NCBI GenBank assembly: GCA_947481575.1
Contig: CANKGV010000006.1
Coordinates: 51,349-115,348 of the forward strand
DNA length: 64,000 nt
Source of the DNA: Alphaproteobacteria bacterium
GTDB lineage: Bacteria; Pseudomonadota; Alphaproteobacteria; UBA2966; CAIVPW01
Direction: 5' to 3'
A program made the position numbers and the translations under genes. Positions 52,795-61,220 of this stretch are shown here, piece by piece; the stretch's first letter is position 1, and each line of letters begins with the position of its first letter. The notes below the pieces were generated by a model that was not told the DNA's origin, did no database searches, and saw nothing but the letters and a program-made list of their open reading frames with translations.

Positions 52795-53702
52795 GGCTTG
52801 CCGCTGTTGGCCTGACCGGCGTCGACGATCTCGCGCCGGATGCGGCGCGTACGGGTGAACAAGTCCCGCAGGGTTTCGCCGTCGCCCCACCGAATCGCCC
52901 GCTGCAGCCGGGCCAAGTCCTCGTTGAACCGCCCGAGCATTTCGAGCACCGCCTCGCGGTTGGCGAGGAAGATGTCGCGCCACATCACCGGATCGCTCGC
53001 GGCGATGCGGGTGAAGTCCCGGAATCCGCCGGCGCTGTACTTGATCACCTCGGATTCGGTGACCAATTCGAGGTCGGCGGCGACACCGACGATGTTGAAC
53101 GCAATCAAGTGCGGCAGGTGCGAGGTGACCGCGAGTACGAGATCGTGGTGCCGCGCATCCATGATCTCCACAAGGCTGCCGGCCCGCTTCCACATTGCTG
53201 CGATCTTGGCCGTCGCCGCGGCGTCCGTGCCCTGTTCCGGGGTCAAAATGCACCAGCGTCCCTGAAACAAGTCGGCGAAGCCCGCCTCCGGGCCGGAATG
53301 TTCCGTGCCGGCAACCGGGTGTGCGGGAACCAGGTGCACCCCGGCGGGGATTAACGGCGCAAGCTCGCGCACCACGGCGTGTTTGACCGACCCGACGTCG
53401 GTGACTATGGCGCCCGGCTTCAGCCTCGGTGCAATGGCCGTAACGAGATCGACGTACGCTCCCAGCGGTGTGCACAGCACAATGACATCGGCGCCATCGG
53501 CGGCTTCGGCCGGATCGGCAAACACGGCGTCTGCCAGCCCAAGTTCCATCACCTTGTCGCGGGTCGCTTGCGTCCGGGCATTCGCGACGATCGAGGATGC
53601 CATGCCCTCGCGGCGCAGGACGCGCGCCAACGATGAGCCGATCAGCCCGACGCCGAGCAGCGCCACGCGGCCGAGGCTCGGGGCTGGATGGGGCGGGGTC
53701 AC
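52791..53702 (-). CDS. tyrC: Prephenate/arogenate dehydrogenase (cyclohexadienyl dehydrogenase)
   Basis: A 303-residue protein starting at GTG 53702, which overlaps the hisC stop (GTGA). VALLGVGLIGSSLARVLRRE is the NAD(P) motif, TDVGSVKHAVV follows, and HPVAGTEHSGPEAG contains the catalytic His. It makes 4-hydroxyphenylpyruvate or tyrosine from prephenate or arogenate. The hisC-tyrC pair suggests that the aminotransferase also serves aromatic amino acids. Confidence 0.92.
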   Translation of the reverse strand: MTPPHPAPSLGRVALLGVGLIGSSLARVLRREGMASSIVANARTQATRDKVMELGLADAVFADPAEAADGADVIVLCTPLGAYVDLVTAIAPRLKPGAIVTDVGSVKHAVVRELAPLIPAGVHLVPAHPVAGTEHSGPEAGFADLFQGRWCILTPEQGTDAAATAKIAAMWKRAGSLVEIMDARHHDLVLAVTSHLPHLIAFNIVGVAADLELVTESEVIKYSAGGFRDFTRIAASDPVMWRDIFLANREAVLEMLGRFNEDLARLQRAIRWGDGETLRDLFTRTRRIRREIVDAGQANSGKP

Positions 53703-54820
53703 GCCGGCCCCAGGAATTCGCCGAGCGACTGCACCATGGCGCGCAATTCGTCCTCGCGCCCCACGGTGATGCGCAAGCATTCGCCCAGGCCGTAGGCCTT
53801 CATGTCGCGCACTAGAATGCCGCGCGCCGTGAGGAACGCGTTGGCGCCATCGGCTTGCGCTGCACCACCGGGAAACCGGACCAGAACGAAGTTGGTAACG
53901 CTCGGGAACGGATGGAGCCCAAAGCCACGCAGCTGCTGCACCAACCACGGGCGCCACTGGCTATTGTGCTCCCGGACCGTGGCCAAGAAGTCCTGGTCAC
54001 CGACGGCAGCAATACCGGCGGCCTGCGCCGGCACTGTCACGTTGAACGGCGCGCGCAGGCGGTTGAGGACGTCCGCAATGGCCGCGGGGCAGTTGCACCA
54101 CCCAAGACGGAGCCCGGCGAGCCCATACGCTTTGGAGAAGGTGCGGGTGACCACCGTGTTCCCCGCCGCGACAAATTGGTCGCCCGCGGTGTAGTCGGCG
54201 GCATCGACGTATTCCGCGTACGCGGCATCCAGAACCAGCAACACGCCAGCGGACAGCCCGGCGCGTAGACGCGCGACGTCGGCCGTCGGAATGTACGTAC
54301 CGGTGGAGTTGGGGTTGGCGACAAACACAATCTTGGTCCGCGCCGTCACCTTGGCGAGCAGCGCATCGACATCGACCGTACACTCGCGCTCCGGCGCCGC
54401 CACGGGGGTGGCGCCGACCGCATGGGCGACCATCGGATACACAACGAAGCCGTGGCCGGTGTAGAGCACCTCATCGCCGGCGCCGGCGTACCCCAGGCCC
54501 AGCAAGTGCAAAATCTCGTCGGACCCGTCGCCACACACGATGTTGGCCGCAGCAACGCCGTGGCAGGCGGCAATGGCGGCGCGCAAGGCGGTGGCGCCCG
54601 AGTCGGGATAGCGGTGCAGGTTGGCCGCGGCCTCCTGGTACGCCGCGACCGCCTTGGGGCTCGATCCGAGGGCGGATTCGTTCGAGGACAGCTTAATTGG
54701 CTTGGCGATGCCAGGCACCGACGAGCGGCCCGCGACATAGGGCGGAATGCGCAGGGCCCCGGGACGCGGCTGCGGCAGTGCCGCCGAGGCATCCTGCTGG
54801 TGATTGGTTCGCGCGGACAT
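53699..54820 (-). CDS. hisC: Histidinol-phosphate aminotransferase
   Basis: A 373-residue PLP aminotransferase. [51 protein letters not shown] and [15 protein letters not shown] (Schiff-base Lys) define HisC. ATG at 54820 was chosen; the longer frame crosses the metX leader. With tyrC it forms a two-gene operon for histidine/aromatic synthesis. It is divergent from metX. Confidence 0.92.
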   Translation of the reverse strand: MSARTNHQQDASAALPQPRPGALRIPPYVAGRSSVPGIAKPIKLSSNESALGSSPKAVAAYQEAAANLHRYPDSGATALRAAIAACHGVAAANIVCGDGSDEILHLLGLGYAGAGDEVLYTGHGFVVYPMVAHAVGATPVAAPERECTVDVDALLAKVTARTKIVFVANPNSTGTYIPTADVARLRAGLSAGVLLVLDAAYAEYVDAADYTAGDQFVAAGNTVVTRTFSKAYGLAGLRLGWCNCPAAIADVLNRLRAPFNVTVPAQAAGIAAVGDQDFLATVREHNSQWRPWLVQQLRGFGLHPFPSVTNFVLVRFPGGAAQADGANAFLTARGILVRDMKAYGLGECLRITVGREDELRAMVQSLGEFLGPA

Positions 54821-54910
54821 ATGTTTGGATTTGGCCGGTGCTTGGGCGGGCGGAGAGTACAAGAGAAGCGAGGGCCGCACAAAGCAAAGCTCCGGCGCCC
54901 CACGGCGTTC

Positions 54911-54938
54911 TTTACCGCGGGGCCAAACCCGCTATGCT
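54911..54938 (+). promoter_or_regulatory. Probable metX promoter
   Basis: TTTACC (54911-54916), a 16-nt spacer and TATGCT (54933-54938) lie 18 nt before the metX ATG. The same ACCCGC-TATGC context occurs at the ftsE promoter. I looked for a SAM-II-like pseudoknot leader in 54821-54956 and did not recognise one. Confidence 0.45.
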
Positions 54939-54956
54939 GCTTCGGGTATCACCATC

Positions 54957-56120
54957 ATGCTGCCGTCGCATCGCACTCGCGCCGATACACAAGGCGCGCC
55001 GGAAGGGTTCGCGGTCGAGCTTGGACGCGACGCTCCGCTAAAGCTTGACTGCGGCGTAACCCTTGGGCCGTTTACGGTCGCCTATCAGACCTACGGCACC
55101 CTCAACGCCGACAAATCGAACACGGTCCTCGTGTGCCACGCGCTAAGCGGCGATCAGCACGTCGCGTCCGCCCATCCCATCACAGGCAAACCGGGCTGGT
55201 GGCACATCCTGGTGGGGCCGGGCCGGCCATTGGATCCCAGCCGGTACTTCATCGTGTGCGCCAACGTCTTGGGCGGCTGCATGGGGACCATCGGTCCGTC
55301 CAGCGTCAACCCCGAGACCGGCAAGCCGTACGGACTTGGGTTCCCCGTGATCACGATTGCCGACATGGTCCGGGCGCAGGCGATGCTGCTGGACTATCTC
55401 GGCATCGCCAACGTGTTTTGCGTCATCGGCGGGTCCATGGGCGGGATGCAAACCCTGCAATGGGCAGCGATGTATCCAGAACGCGTATTCACGGCGATTC
55501 CGATCGCCTGCGCGGCCCGCCATTCCGCCCAGAACATCGCGTTCCACGAAGTCGGGCGCCAGGCGATCATGGCCGACCCCGAGTGGCGCGGCGGCGAGTA
55601 CTCGCTGCACGACACGACCCCGCGCGCCGGCCTCGCCGTGGCGCGCATGGCGGCCCACATCACCTACCTGTCAGAAGCGGCGCTGCGCCGGAAGTTCGGA
55701 CGCAAGCTGCAGAACCGCAGTGCGTTCACCTACGGCTTCGACGCCGATTTCGAGGTGGAAAGCTACCTCCGCCACCAGGGCATCACGTTTGTGGAGCGCT
55801 TCGACGCGAACTCATACCTCTACATCACCCGCGCCATGGACTACTTCGACATGGCGGCCGAGCACGGTGGGGTGCTGGCGAAAGCGTTTGGCAACACGAG
55901 GGTACGGTTCTGCCTGGTGTCGTTCACCAGCGACTGGTTGTTCCCCACTTCGGAGATGCGCGAGATCGTACACTCGCTAAACGCAGTGGCGGCCGATGTG
56001 AGTTTCGTTGAGATCGAGACCGACAAAGGCCACGACGCGTTCTTGCTGGACGAGCCGGAGTTGCATGCCACCCTCGGGGGATTCCTCAATGCCGCAGCCG
56101 AGAAGCGTGGTCTTGCCTAG
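54957..56120 (+). CDS. metX: Homoserine O-acetyltransferase/succinyltransferase MetX
   Basis: A 387-residue alpha/beta hydrolase-fold enzyme. [26 protein letters not shown] and [15 protein letters not shown] (nucleophile Ser) are the MetX signature, with the triad completed by Asp in SFTSDWLFP and His in DKGHDAFLL. It acylates homoserine for methionine synthesis. ATG at 54957 was chosen for family length. The 3' end overlaps metW. Confidence 0.93.
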   Translation: MLPSHRTRADTQGAPEGFAVELGRDAPLKLDCGVTLGPFTVAYQTYGTLNADKSNTVLVCHALSGDQHVASAHPITGKPGWWHILVGPGRPLDPSRYFIVCANVLGGCMGTIGPSSVNPETGKPYGLGFPVITIADMVRAQAMLLDYLGIANVFCVIGGSMGGMQTLQWAAMYPERVFTAIPIACAARHSAQNIAFHEVGRQAIMADPEWRGGEYSLHDTTPRAGLAVARMAAHITYLSEAALRRKFGRKLQNRSAFTYGFDADFEVESYLRHQGITFVERFDANSYLYITRAMDYFDMAAEHGGVLAKAFGNTRVRFCLVSFTSDWLFPTSEMREIVHSLNAVAADVSFVEIETDKGHDAFLLDEPELHATLGGFLNAAAEKRGLA

Positions 56121-56784
56121 CGCCGCGGGCGTGCTGCCGGCGGTGCCGGCGCGCAGCGAGGCGCGCCGCCCCACCGATATCCGTGTCGATCTGCGCCTAA
56201 TTGCGACGATGATCGAACCGTCGTCGCGGGTATTGGACGTTGGCTGCGGCGACGGACAGTTGCTCGACTACCTGGTGCGCAACCGCGGTGTGGTGGGGCG
56301 CGGCATCGAACTCAGCCAAGCCGGAGTGAACGCCAGCGTGGCGCACGGGCTGTCCGTCGTGCAGGGAGACGCGGACACGGACCTTGGCAACTATCCAACC
56401 CAGGCGTTCGACTACGTGGTGCTGAGCCAGACGTTGCAGGCCACCCGCAACCCGAAGCGGGTGATCTCGGAGTTGGTGCGCATCGGCCGCAAGGCGATCG
56501 TGTCGTTCCCTAACTTCGGCTACTGGCGGGTGCGCTGGCAGCTCTTGCTGCGCGGCCGGATGCCGCAAACCGACGCGCTGGGCCACCAGTGGCACGAAAC
56601 GCCGAACATTCACCTGTGCACCATCCTCGACTTCGCTGAGCTGTGCTCGGCCATGGGCGTGAAGATCGAGCGCAGTATCAGCCTCAACCCGAAAGGCCGC
56701 GCAGCGGTCCTGCAACGCGGCCGTATGGCCAACCTGTTCGGCGAGCAGGCAGTGTTCATGCTCAGCCGGAACGGCGAGCGTTAA
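56089..56784 (+). CDS. metW: Methionine biosynthesis protein MetW
   Basis: A 231-residue SAM-methyltransferase-fold protein. [17 protein letters not shown] is motif I, and [15 protein letters not shown] and [19 protein letters not shown] are diagnostic of MetW. It usually acts with MetX, and it can stimulate MetX activity in some bacteria. ATG at 56089 overlaps the last 32 nt of metX; a later GTG is possible. It converges with the next gene by 4 nt. Confidence 0.92.
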   Translation: MPQPRSVVLPSAAGVLPAVPARSEARRPTDIRVDLRLIATMIEPSSRVLDVGCGDGQLLDYLVRNRGVVGRGIELSQAGVNASVAHGLSVVQGDADTDLGNYPTQAFDYVVLSQTLQATRNPKRVISELVRIGRKAIVSFPNFGYWRVRWQLLLRGRMPQTDALGHQWHETPNIHLCTILDFAELCSAMGVKIERSISLNPKGRAAVLQRGRMANLFGEQAVFMLSRNGER

Positions 56785-57509
56785 CGCCCGTCGGTCGACC
56801 GGGCGGTTAGCGCACGGCGCCGCCCCAGCGCCATCGGCCGCACGGCGGCGTAGATCTGCTTTGACGCCTCCGCCACCAAGACCCCGCCCACGCCGAATCC
56901 GCGCTGGCCCAGGTTCTCGAACGCCGGCGCGCTCCGCAGCATCAGCTTCCAGCGCAGCGGCGGCGTGAACAGGCACGAGCGCACCGACAGCGGCGTAAAT
57001 AGGTTCTCCTGCAGCAGACTGACCAGTTGGGGCGGCGTATAGGGTCGGCCGTGCCCAAACGGAGTGCGCTCAAGCCGCGCCCAGATGCCGAGGCGATTGG
57101 GGACAACCAGGAGCAGGCGCCCGGTCGAGGGCATTACCCGCCAGCATTCGCGCAGCATCGGCCGGACGTCATCGCTGTTTTCAAGCGAATGCACGACCAA
57201 GACGCGGTCCATCGATTCATCCGGCAACGGCAGGTCGGTCTCATCGGCAAGGCAGACGTGCGACGGCTGCTCGGCCGGGGGTGGCCAGCGGAGCACGCCT
57301 TGGGCCGCGGGCATCACCGCAATCACGCGCTGCGCCTCATCGAGCAACGGGCGGAGGAACGGGACCGCGAAGCCGAGCCCAAGGACAGCTAAGCCCTTGC
57401 AGTCGGGCCACGCCTCCCGCACCCGCCGGCCGACGTAGCGCCGGGCCATTTGACCCAAGCCGGTTGCATAGAATTCGCGCAATTGGACGACATCGGGCCG
57501 CATGCACAT
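56781..57509 (-). CDS. SAM-dependent methyltransferase (UbiE/type 11-like)
   Basis: A 242-residue protein. GLAVLGLGFAVPFLRPLL is a degenerate motif I (LGLGFA in place of the usual GxGxG), followed by DETDLPLPDESMDRVLVVHSLE and MPSTGRLLLVVPNRLGIWAR. The C-terminus is a membrane-leaning basic segment. Such proteins commonly neighbour gloB in alphaproteobacteria; the substrate is not known. ATG at 57503 is an alternative. Confidence 0.8.
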   Translation of the reverse strand: MCMRPDVVQLREFYATGLGQMARRYVGRRVREAWPDCKGLAVLGLGFAVPFLRPLLDEAQRVIAVMPAAQGVLRWPPPAEQPSHVCLADETDLPLPDESMDRVLVVHSLENSDDVRPMLRECWRVMPSTGRLLLVVPNRLGIWARLERTPFGHGRPYTPPQLVSLLQENLFTPLSVRSCLFTPPLRWKLMLRSAPAFENLGQRGFGVGGVLVAEASKQIYAAVRPMALGRRRALTARSTDGR

Positions 57510-57657
57510 ACACTAGCTTGCATCGGGCTGACGGGGCCATTCGCCGGCTACAGCCCTTAGGCAAACTGGGTTTGACGCGCACGGGAGCAATCGGATTAGA
57601 CTGCGGGCCCTGCAGCCCCTGTGGTTGGCTCGGTGCCGCACTTGCATAGAGGACCGA

Positions 57658-58428
57658 ATGGCGAAGATTGAGGTTAAGGTCCTCAAAGTCCTGCGCGACA
57701 ACTACGTTTACCTGATTCACCACCGCGGCAGCGCTTCCGTAGCCGTCGTCGATCCCGGGATCGCGGGTCCCGTCGTGGTGAAGCTCGATGAGTTGGCGTG
57801 GCGGGTGAAAAAGGTTCTGTGCACGCACCATCACGCCGATCAGATCGGCGGGAACCTGGATATCAAGCGTGCCTACCACTGCGGTGTCGTCGGACCGGCC
57901 GGCGAAGCGCCGCACATCCCGGGCATCACCCAGCAGGTGAAGGAGGGCGACAAAATCATGATCGGCGACGCCCAGGCCGAGGTCATGGAACTGCCCGGGC
58001 ATACGAGCGGTCAGGTCGGGTACTACTTCCGCGACGCCGCCAGCTTATTCTGCGGCGATGTTCTGTACCCGATGGGCTGCGGCCGGACCTTTGAGGGCAC
58101 GGCTGAGCAAATGTGGAACAGCCTGAGGCGAATTCGCAGCTTGCCGCCCGATACCAAGATCTACTGCGCCCACGAGTATTCGGGGCGGAACATCAAGTTT
58201 GCCCGGTCGATTGACCACGCCAACCCTGCCCTGAAGACCCGCGGCGATGCGGTGCGGGCCTTGGTCCAGGGCGGCGAGATGGGGGTCCCGTTCAAACTGT
58301 CCGACGAACTGGGGACCAATCCGTTCCTGCGGGTGGACGATCCTGCGTTCCAAGCCGCGGTTGGCATGGCCGGGAAGTCGCCGGTCGAGGTCTTTGCCGA
58401 ATTGCGCCGCCGGCGCGACGAAGTTTAA
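57658..58428 (+). CDS. gloB: Glyoxalase II-like hydroxyacylglutathione hydrolase with altered metal site
   Basis: A 256-residue metallo-beta-lactamase fold protein. The metal motif reads THHHADQIGG (residues 56-65): the family T-H-x-H-x-D-H is kept except that the last His is Gln62 (codon CAG). Later ligands are intact in PGHTSGQ, FCGDVL and CAHEYS. The HAGH C-terminal domain (NPFLRVDDPAFQ) is present. GloB hydrolyses S-lactoylglutathione; with one ligand lost, activity or metal use may differ. ATG at 57658 follows GAGGACC. Confidence 0.88.
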   Translation: MAKIEVKVLKVLRDNYVYLIHHRGSASVAVVDPGIAGPVVVKLDELAWRVKKVLCTHHHADQIGGNLDIKRAYHCGVVGPAGEAPHIPGITQQVKEGDKIMIGDAQAEVMELPGHTSGQVGYYFRDAASLFCGDVLYPMGCGRTFEGTAEQMWNSLRRIRSLPPDTKIYCAHEYSGRNIKFARSIDHANPALKTRGDAVRALVQGGEMGVPFKLSDELGTNPFLRVDDPAFQAAVGMAGKSPVEVFAELRRRRDEV

Positions 58429-58655
58429 GCAATTTGGCCGGATTGACCGGCGGTGGCCGGGTACTCTCCATCTTGCCGAAAAATTGGATTAAATTTTAGG
58501 TAATCTATTCCCATTAGCTTTCTCCCTGCCTGAAGGGCATTCGGGCGGGAGGCGATGGGATGACGGTCGGCCACGGTTGTGCCGGTCCAACGGTTTCGCT
58601 CGGCGGCGCGGGTCGCCGGGCGGGCGCGTCGGGCGATTGGGTCCGGTAGCGGGGC

Positions 58656-59093
58656 GTGCCGGTTTCGCTCGCCACCTTCGGCTCGGCAGCGGCAGCTCCT
58701 TCGCCGGGCCACGCACGGCTTTCGTTGGCTGGTGCCGGGCCCGCGGATCGCCCCAATCCGCCGCGCGACACCAGTTTCCGCCGCAGCATTGGGCAGAGCC
58801 AACCTGCAGACGCTTCCCCCACCGGGAACGGGTGGCGCGAACTCCAGGAACCCACCGAACGCGGCGCAATTCCGTTTCGTGCAGACGGGGACCGGAGGGC
58901 CGTGGCGGTTCTGCCCCGGTCTTGCTCCGGCGCCCCGCCGTTTGTCACGCAACTGATCGCCCAGCAATGGATGCCCGCCAATCCGGGCCCGGACCATGCG
59001 CGGCGCGGCGTGGAGGCGTACCGAGTGGCCCGGCGGCGCGCCCAGCCGGAGGTCGTATTGGGGCCAATCGCGTCATTTTCGGCCGTGGTTTAG
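58656..59093 (+). CDS. Hypothetical protein with C-terminal FVTQLIAQ...AYR segment
   Basis: This stretch (58429-59248) is GC-rich with several overlapping open frames. This one, starting at GTG 58656, is the most plausible: the first 95 residues are Pro/Ala-rich, and the end carries PPFVTQLIAQ followed by RRGVEAYRVARRRAQPE, a pattern I associate with short uncharacterised alphaproteobacterial proteins. No ribosome-binding site is convincing. The remaining 58429-58655 holds an AT-rich patch (about 58480-58520) but no gene. Confidence 0.4.
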   Translation: MPVSLATFGSAAAAPSPGHARLSLAGAGPADRPNPPRDTSFRRSIGQSQPADASPTGNGWRELQEPTERGAIPFRADGDRRAVAVLPRSCSGAPPFVTQLIAQQWMPANPGPDHARRGVEAYRVARRRAQPEVVLGPIASFSAVV

Positions 59094-59191
59094 GCTCATT
59101 TGTGCGCTTTGTTACAAATTCGCGTCAATGTGGCGCACCCCCTTTTCAACCCCCTATTGCGCGCCGATATCTCCACCACGAGCGACGGACA

Positions 59192-59205
59192 GTGAGCTTG
59201 CTCAC
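59192..59205. promoter_or_regulatory. Inverted repeat GTGAGC-TT-GCTCAC
   Basis: Perfect 6-bp arms around TT, 43 bp upstream of the small secreted protein's ATG at 59249. It could be an operator or an mRNA hairpin. This is inferred from symmetry and position. Confidence 0.3.
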
Positions 59206-59248
59206 GGGATCGCCACTCGAAACGAACTCGCAATCTGGAGACCCTCCC

Positions 59249-59539
59249 ATGAACAAGTTCCTGACCGCTTCCGCCGCCGCCGCCGTTCTGGTTGGCTCGA
59301 TCGCCACCGCCCAGGCCGCAATGATCGTTCCCGCCCAGTTCGCTGCCGGCACCGTCGCCGCGACCAACGAGACCGCGCAGACTGTGACCATCGGCAAGGA
59401 CGTGTACTACGGCGTGACCGGCGTGGACGTTGGCGCTGATGTCGCCTACGCGTTCGTCATCGAAAACGGCAAGCGCGTCGTGATCGCGACCCTCCCGGTC
59501 AATGACGGCCCGAACGACGACAACGCCGCGACCGAGTAA
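59249..59539 (+). CDS. Small secreted protein with IVPA-x-FA motif, copy 1
   Basis: A 96-residue protein. GGAG precedes the ATG, and a signal peptide ends near TAQA. The mature part begins MIVPAQFAAGTV, then predicted beta strands (QTVTIGKDVYYGV, VAYAFVIENGKRV) and an acidic Asn/Asp tail. The gene at 59627 encodes a related protein. The layout resembles DUF1344-like small beta domains, but I cannot assign a family. A strong terminator follows. Confidence 0.7.
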   Translation: MNKFLTASAAAAVLVGSIATAQAAMIVPAQFAAGTVAATNETAQTVTIGKDVYYGVTGVDVGADVAYAFVIENGKRVVIATLPVNDGPNDDNAATE

Positions 59540-59564
59540 CAATCGCTGCCTCCCAGCGATCGAC

Positions 59565-59600
59565 AGCGGGCGCGCCGGTGGCGCGCCCGCTCCATTTTTT
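59565..59600 (+). terminator. Strong intrinsic terminator
   Basis: AGCGGGCGCGCC pairs with GGCGCGCCCGCT (12 bp, loop GGT), followed by CCA and six T. It lies 25 nt after the stop at 59539 and separates the two related small-protein genes. Confidence 0.9.
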
Positions 59601-59626
59601 CCGCGGCCCAGCGACAGAGGTAGGCC

Positions 59627-59977
59627 ATGAACACCACGAATGCCCGTATCGCGCTGGCGCTCGTTACTGCACTGGGAATCTTCGCGAGCCTGCCCGCTGC
59701 CGCGGGTGTGATCGTGCCGGCTAAGTTTGCCAATCCGCCAGCGGCCGCGCCGGCGCCCCATGTCGTCGGCGCCCACTTTGTCGAGGGAATGGTTACGGCG
59801 ATCGGCCGCGACACCATCGCGGTCGGGGCCGAGACTTACTTCCTCAATGGGCTTGGGGACCTAGGCGGCATCACGTCCGGCGACACCGTCCGCGTCACGT
59901 ACGTCCTGCAGAACGGCAAGCGAGTTACGTTTGGCGTCGATGAGCTTGGCGCCGATTCCGCCGACGAGGCGCAGTAG
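59627..59977 (+). CDS. Small secreted protein with IVPA-x-FA motif, copy 2
   Basis: A 116-residue protein with a signal peptide (ALALVTALGIFASLPAAAG). The mature start VIVPAKFANPP matches copy 1 and is followed by a Pro/Ala spacer and a beta-rich core (HFVEGMVTAIGRDTIAVG; VRVTYVLQNGKRVTFGVD). The Asp/Glu-rich tail also recalls copy 1. It has its own transcription start, since a terminator lies upstream. The function is unknown. Confidence 0.7.
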   Translation: MNTTNARIALALVTALGIFASLPAAAGVIVPAKFANPPAAAPAPHVVGAHFVEGMVTAIGRDTIAVGAETYFLNGLGDLGGITSGDTVRVTYVLQNGKRVTFGVDELGADSADEAQ

Positions 59978-59983
59978 CCGCTC

Positions 59984-61150
59984 TCAGCCCAACTGCAGAA
60001 TGATGTCCTCGGACTCGTCGAAGGTCGATTCGAACTGGCCCAGTTCATCGTCGCGCAGGCCGAAGCTGATTTCCTTCCCGTTCGCAGACTTCACGGCAAC
60101 GCGGGCGTTGTAGCAGCCATGCACCAATCCGTGCTTGTCCTTGACGTAATACTTGCGGATGCGGAACGAGTTGTCCGATACCCGCGGGCCGGTGAAGAAC
60201 ACCGAGGCTGACTGCAGGTTGCCTCCCGGGAACGGCGTGCCGACCAGCTTCCCGATCGCATCCGGCGCCAGCGCCATAAACATCAACGTATCGATGCTGT
60301 GCAGTCCGCTCAGTTGCGGCCAATCCGTGGCGTCGCCGTCCTGGATCATACGGTTGTAAGCGCCGACCAGAAAGTGTCCGGGCCGGGCCTTGGACACGAG
60401 GCGCGCCAAGTTGATGGTCACCTCGCCGACGACATAGCCGCCGACGTCGGCACCGACACTGCCGCCCTGGTAAAACTCGTAGTGGCTGCCGAAATGGACG
60501 CCACAGCGCAGCCGGGGGACGGTTAGGGCCTCGCCGTCGGCAATGCTGCGCGCCGCATAGGTGTAGCTAAGGGCCAGGACGATGGCGCAGAACAGGGCGA
60601 CATCCCCACCGACGCCGTAATGCGCGTTCCACACATAGAAGCCGTCACCGGTCGTCGTCATGCGCAACTGCGACGGCATGCCGAGCGCACGGCAGTGGTG
60701 TCCCGCCAGCCGGATGTAGTGCGCGAGTACATTGACCAGCACGGTCTGCTCGACCGGCTGGTACAGCGAGAAGCTGACGATATCGAACAGGGCAATCGCC
60801 CGGCATTCGAAGTGGGTGATCGAATAGGCCCGGATGGCGCCATTTACGGCCGCCGAGATCTCCGGCCCCGAAGGGAGCGCCAAGCGTATGGGCACATCGC
60901 GGCAGCCGGCGGCCAAGAGCGGCGCTACTTCCGCCTCGGATCGCAATTCGCGATCAAGCTGGAGGATTCCTGGGTTGCGGCGCGCCACTGCCGGCACCTG
61001 ATACGACGGCACGAAAACGATCTGCAGGCCGCCTGGCACCCGCCGCCACGCCGTGATGACGTTGGCGCCCAGCTGCGAGACCTTGCGCAGGCCGGCGTCC
61101 AGCTCGCGCAAACTCGCGGCCGACAGGTCCGACTTTGAGGAAGGATCCAT
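59984..61150 (-). CDS. Class III nucleotide cyclase-like protein (orphan)
   Basis: A 388-residue protein. Segments match a class III cyclase homology domain: ALFDIVSFSLY (first metal Asp), TTTGDGFYVWN (second metal Asp), RCGVHFGSHYEF and GGYVVGEVTINLARLVSKA (the Asn/Arg transition-state motif). The N-terminal part is a separate unrecognised domain, and the C-terminus is beta-rich. No transmembrane helix or response-regulator domain is evident. Cyclase activity is possible but unproven. Confidence 0.55.
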   Translation of the reverse strand: MDPSSKSDLSAASLRELDAGLRKVSQLGANVITAWRRVPGGLQIVFVPSYQVPAVARRNPGILQLDRELRSEAEVAPLLAAGCRDVPIRLALPSGPEISAAVNGAIRAYSITHFECRAIALFDIVSFSLYQPVEQTVLVNVLAHYIRLAGHHCRALGMPSQLRMTTTGDGFYVWNAHYGVGGDVALFCAIVLALSYTYAARSIADGEALTVPRLRCGVHFGSHYEFYQGGSVGADVGGYVVGEVTINLARLVSKARPGHFLVGAYNRMIQDGDATDWPQLSGLHSIDTLMFMALAPDAIGKLVGTPFPGGNLQSASVFFTGPRVSDNSFRIRKYYVKDKHGLVHGCYNARVAVKSANGKEISFGLRDDELGQFESTFDESEDIILQLG

Positions 61151-61220
61151 TGCCCCCGGGCGCTGCGATCAAGAAGGGACCGCAACCGTAACCACCCCCG
61201 GCACACAGGGCAATGACCTG

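Noticed and set aside
54821..54956. SAM riboswitch before metX
   Set aside because: I looked for a SAM-II-like pseudoknot and saw none; the leader after the proposed promoter is also too short.
58425..58997. A 190-codon minus-strand frame
   Set aside because: Arg/Pro/Ala-rich translation with no domain and no ribosome-binding site; overlaps a more plausible plus-strand frame.
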